Part shown: in pieces, positions 62,106-64,000 of the stretch
Position numbering within the stretch: the stretch's first letter is position 1
Layout: each line of letters begins with the position of its first letter
Program-made: the position numbers and the translations under genes
Assembly: GCA_003116995.1 (NCBI GenBank)
Contig: BDSL01000021.1
Coordinates: 682,001-746,000 of the forward strand
Source of the DNA: Yamagishiella unicocca
Lineage: Eukaryota; Chlorophyta; Chlorophyceae; Chlamydomonadales; Volvocaceae
Direction: 5' to 3'
DNA length: 64,000 bases
Notes under the pieces: generated by a model
Database searches by the model: none
Told to the model about the DNA's origin: nothing
The model's input: only the letters and a program-made list of their open reading frames with translations

Positions 62106-62322
62106 GTCCGAAAATGGCCGAGAATGGGAACCGCATCGGGTCGAAAAACAGGTATTGCGCATGGCGTGGATGCATGCGCAATTAGGGTGCTAGTTTCCGT
62201 CAAAACCACCAGGGATAAAAAATTCCAACAGGATTCGTCTGACAGGGCGGCAGTGATGAACCATCATATGCCGACATGTTTCATGCGCTGAAAATGGTAG
62301 CGCTACTATAGAGGCATCGCCC

Positions 62323-64000
62323 TTAACGGGCGCGGTTCAGCAGGTTGGTGGCGTCGTCCAGCTCCTGTATCGCAGACAAGCGGTATACAAACGGCAGGCA
62401 AAGGGAGAAGTAAAGGCTAGACGTGTGTCGGAGATTAGCCGCATATCATACACAAAGAACAGCGAGGAACCAGCACGTGCAAAAGCTTCACATATCCTGA
62501 ACCTACCCTTTGGAGACGCTCCAAGCGCTTCTTCGGGATCGGAGCCGTGGCGCCGAAGGAGTTGAAGTGGCCCGCCAGCGCGTTGAGCGCCGAGTACGTG
62601 TTGCTGGGGGCAGGTAGGGGGAAACGGGACAACCGTTAACTTTTCGTGTCGTCAATGACAACAGCTTAGGGTATCGAGCTGTGTGGGAAGGAGGGAAATT
62701 CCAGTATGCCCGGGACATTCCTCGCTTTGCACCATTCGTAGGTTACAACAAGTCTTCCAGCCGCGGGCCTTACCCGAAAGATGGCTTGCCCGAAATCTTG
62801 GGCTCGCGGCGGTACCTCGCAACCCAGTTGTTGATATCCTTGCGCAGCGCCTTCACGCTGTCCTCCTTAGCTGGGTCATCCTTGTCCAGGGCAAGGGTCA
62901 CCTTGACCTTGCCCAGGATGGAGCTCTGAGAATCGGGGCACACATGTGGGATACTCCCCGCGTCAGTTCACATTCATGTAACATGCCAAGGAAGGCTACA
63001 CACACGTGAAGAAAGCGCAGCCCCTGGTGACATGGGCGCCGTGTGTGAAGGTGCAACATACAACCAGGTCAAGGCAGCGTGCGACTTCATTGCAGCAATG
63101 CGGGTTCACGAGGATTCACGGGCCCTAACAACAGCAATTGAGCACCACACCGTACTTCAGGCGACAGATTTCGGTGTGGCACGAGCAAGGGATGTCTAAA
63201 GCCCCCCTTGCATTCCTAACTTCACAAGCAACCCCCCGCGAAGGCGGGTTGGATTGTTCCGGTTGTAAGCCGTGTTGGATCTTCCACAATGCGGCGTTTA
63301 TAAGCCAATACCATCAAGCCAGGTCCCAGAAACAGACACAATAGTCAACGAAACAACTGGCGCGAAGGCGTATGCTATCCGTGATGTCCCAATATGTGCA
63401 GGTCCGTGGGTCTTTCAGAATGCCCCCCCCATCCGACACTCGAAACGACAAATGCCATATTCAAGGTAACGGGAAAAATGATCCGCTGAAATTATCTCAC
63501 CGTCTCACTGGTGTAGTCCGCAACCAGCTTCGTGTCGTCATCGAAGCCGAAGATCGCATGAGCTGGGCTCGAGTTCAGCAGAAGGGAGAACGCTGCAACA
63601 GATGCACCGAGCACCTCACGACGCGAAGCGGAGGCCTGTGCTGGCAAGAAAATTGCGAGTTATGCGCGCGTCAACCTAACGGCATGGTCCCGTGTAAGCA
63701 TATACTCGAAGGCCACCCAATTGAGCAAGAAACACGGTGATCTTATTGAGACAGCTGTTCCGTGTTTACTTGTCAATGGACAGAGCCGGCAGCACAAGCT
63801 ATGGCATGCGCCGGCGCAGCTGTTATCTCAACTCGCTCGGCTGTACCTGAGGCTGAGCCGAGGCCACAACGGACAGGCGCTGAGCGACCGGCCGTGAGCT
63901 CCTGTGGATTAGAAGTAATCGTCGTCGGTACCGAGTGAATTGAGAGGCGTCAAGCTGCTTGCATATGGGCCACTTGTCAAAGTTCGCTCACCTGGCGCGT
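62323..64000 (-). CDS. PSB27: Photosystem II assembly protein Psb27, thylakoid lumen (5' end outside window)
   Basis: Psb27 binds the CP43 side of photosystem II during assembly and repair, in the thylakoid lumen. Exons on the minus strand: >64000-63992, 63901-63847, 63635-63501, 62925-62774, 62603-62507, 62364-62323, all joining in frame and ending with TAA. Exons 1-3 encode a transit peptide (VAQRLSVVASAQ is typical of algal stroma-targeting sequences), then SRREVLG with a twin arginine, a hydrophobic stretch and an AHA cleavage site. This bipartite signal fits Tat-type import to the lumen. The mature part (about 114 residues) shows the family pattern: INNWVARYRRE, then TYSALNALAGHFNSFG, APIPKKRLERL and ELDDA. 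The lipidation cysteine of cyanobacterial Psb27 is absent, as in plastid forms. The start codon lies beyond the right edge. A Psb27-like paralogue is the alternative. Confidence 0.87.

Larger units (their letters stand above)
61541..62322. other. Convergent intergenic region
   Basis: About 780 bp lies between the stop codons of the VWA gene (plus) and the Psb27 gene (minus) and should hold both 3' UTRs. No TGTAA is seen on the plus strand here, so the poly(A) site of the VWA gene is unclear. On the minus strand TGTAA occurs at 62101-62105 and again at 61889-61893. Confidence 0.6.

Overview
This window is nuclear DNA of a Chlamydomonas-like (volvocalean) green alga. The DNA is very GC-rich. 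Genes are split by many short introns with GTGCG/GTGGG/GTGAG donors and pyrimidine-rich acceptors. The TGTAA poly(A) signal typical of these algae is present, and long (GGT)n and other minisatellites sit in introns. The species cannot be fixed from sequence alone.

Region 1 (1-48235, plus strand) is the 3' part of one giant gene for a modular type I polyketide synthase. I reconstruct 40 exons in the window that join in frame and encode about 13,000 residues; the 5' end lies to the left of the window. The window opens in the tail of a ketoreductase, followed by three tandem ACPs, and then seven KS modules (called B-H here). Modules B, D, E and F are KS-DH-ER-KR-ACP (fully reducing). Module C is KS-(dead DH)-KR-ACP. 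Modules G and H are KS-(dead DH)-ACP with no KR. The protein ends in three successive thioesterase-like units, the middle one lacking its nucleophile. No acyltransferase domain is visible in any module, so extender units must be loaded from elsewhere (an AT upstream of the window, or a free acyltransferase). If the modules act in order, the chain is mostly saturated, carries one hydroxyl from module C, and ends in two unreduced beta-keto units before release. A giant type I PKS (PKS1) of Chlamydomonas reinhardtii has been linked to zygospore wall maturation; this gene is most likely that gene or its orthologue.

Region 2 (48236-50006) is about 1.8 kb of less GC-rich DNA with no gene I can support, apart from presumed 5' UTR/promoter of the next gene.

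Region 3 (50007-61540, plus strand) is a 24-exon gene for a 1,857-residue protein with a proline-rich N-terminus, a von Willebrand factor A (VWA) domain with a recognisable MIDAS site, long coiled coils and many short RPxS motifs. Its role is unknown; a structural or ciliary role is only a guess.

Region 4 (61541-64000) is a short convergent intergenic stretch with a 3 x 23 bp repeat, and then, on the minus strand, the last five exons of a nuclear gene for the photosystem II assembly protein Psb27, with a thylakoid-lumen targeting sequence. Its first exon runs off the right edge.

The three genes have no obvious shared pathway. The window is best read as a PKS locus followed by unrelated housekeeping neighbours.
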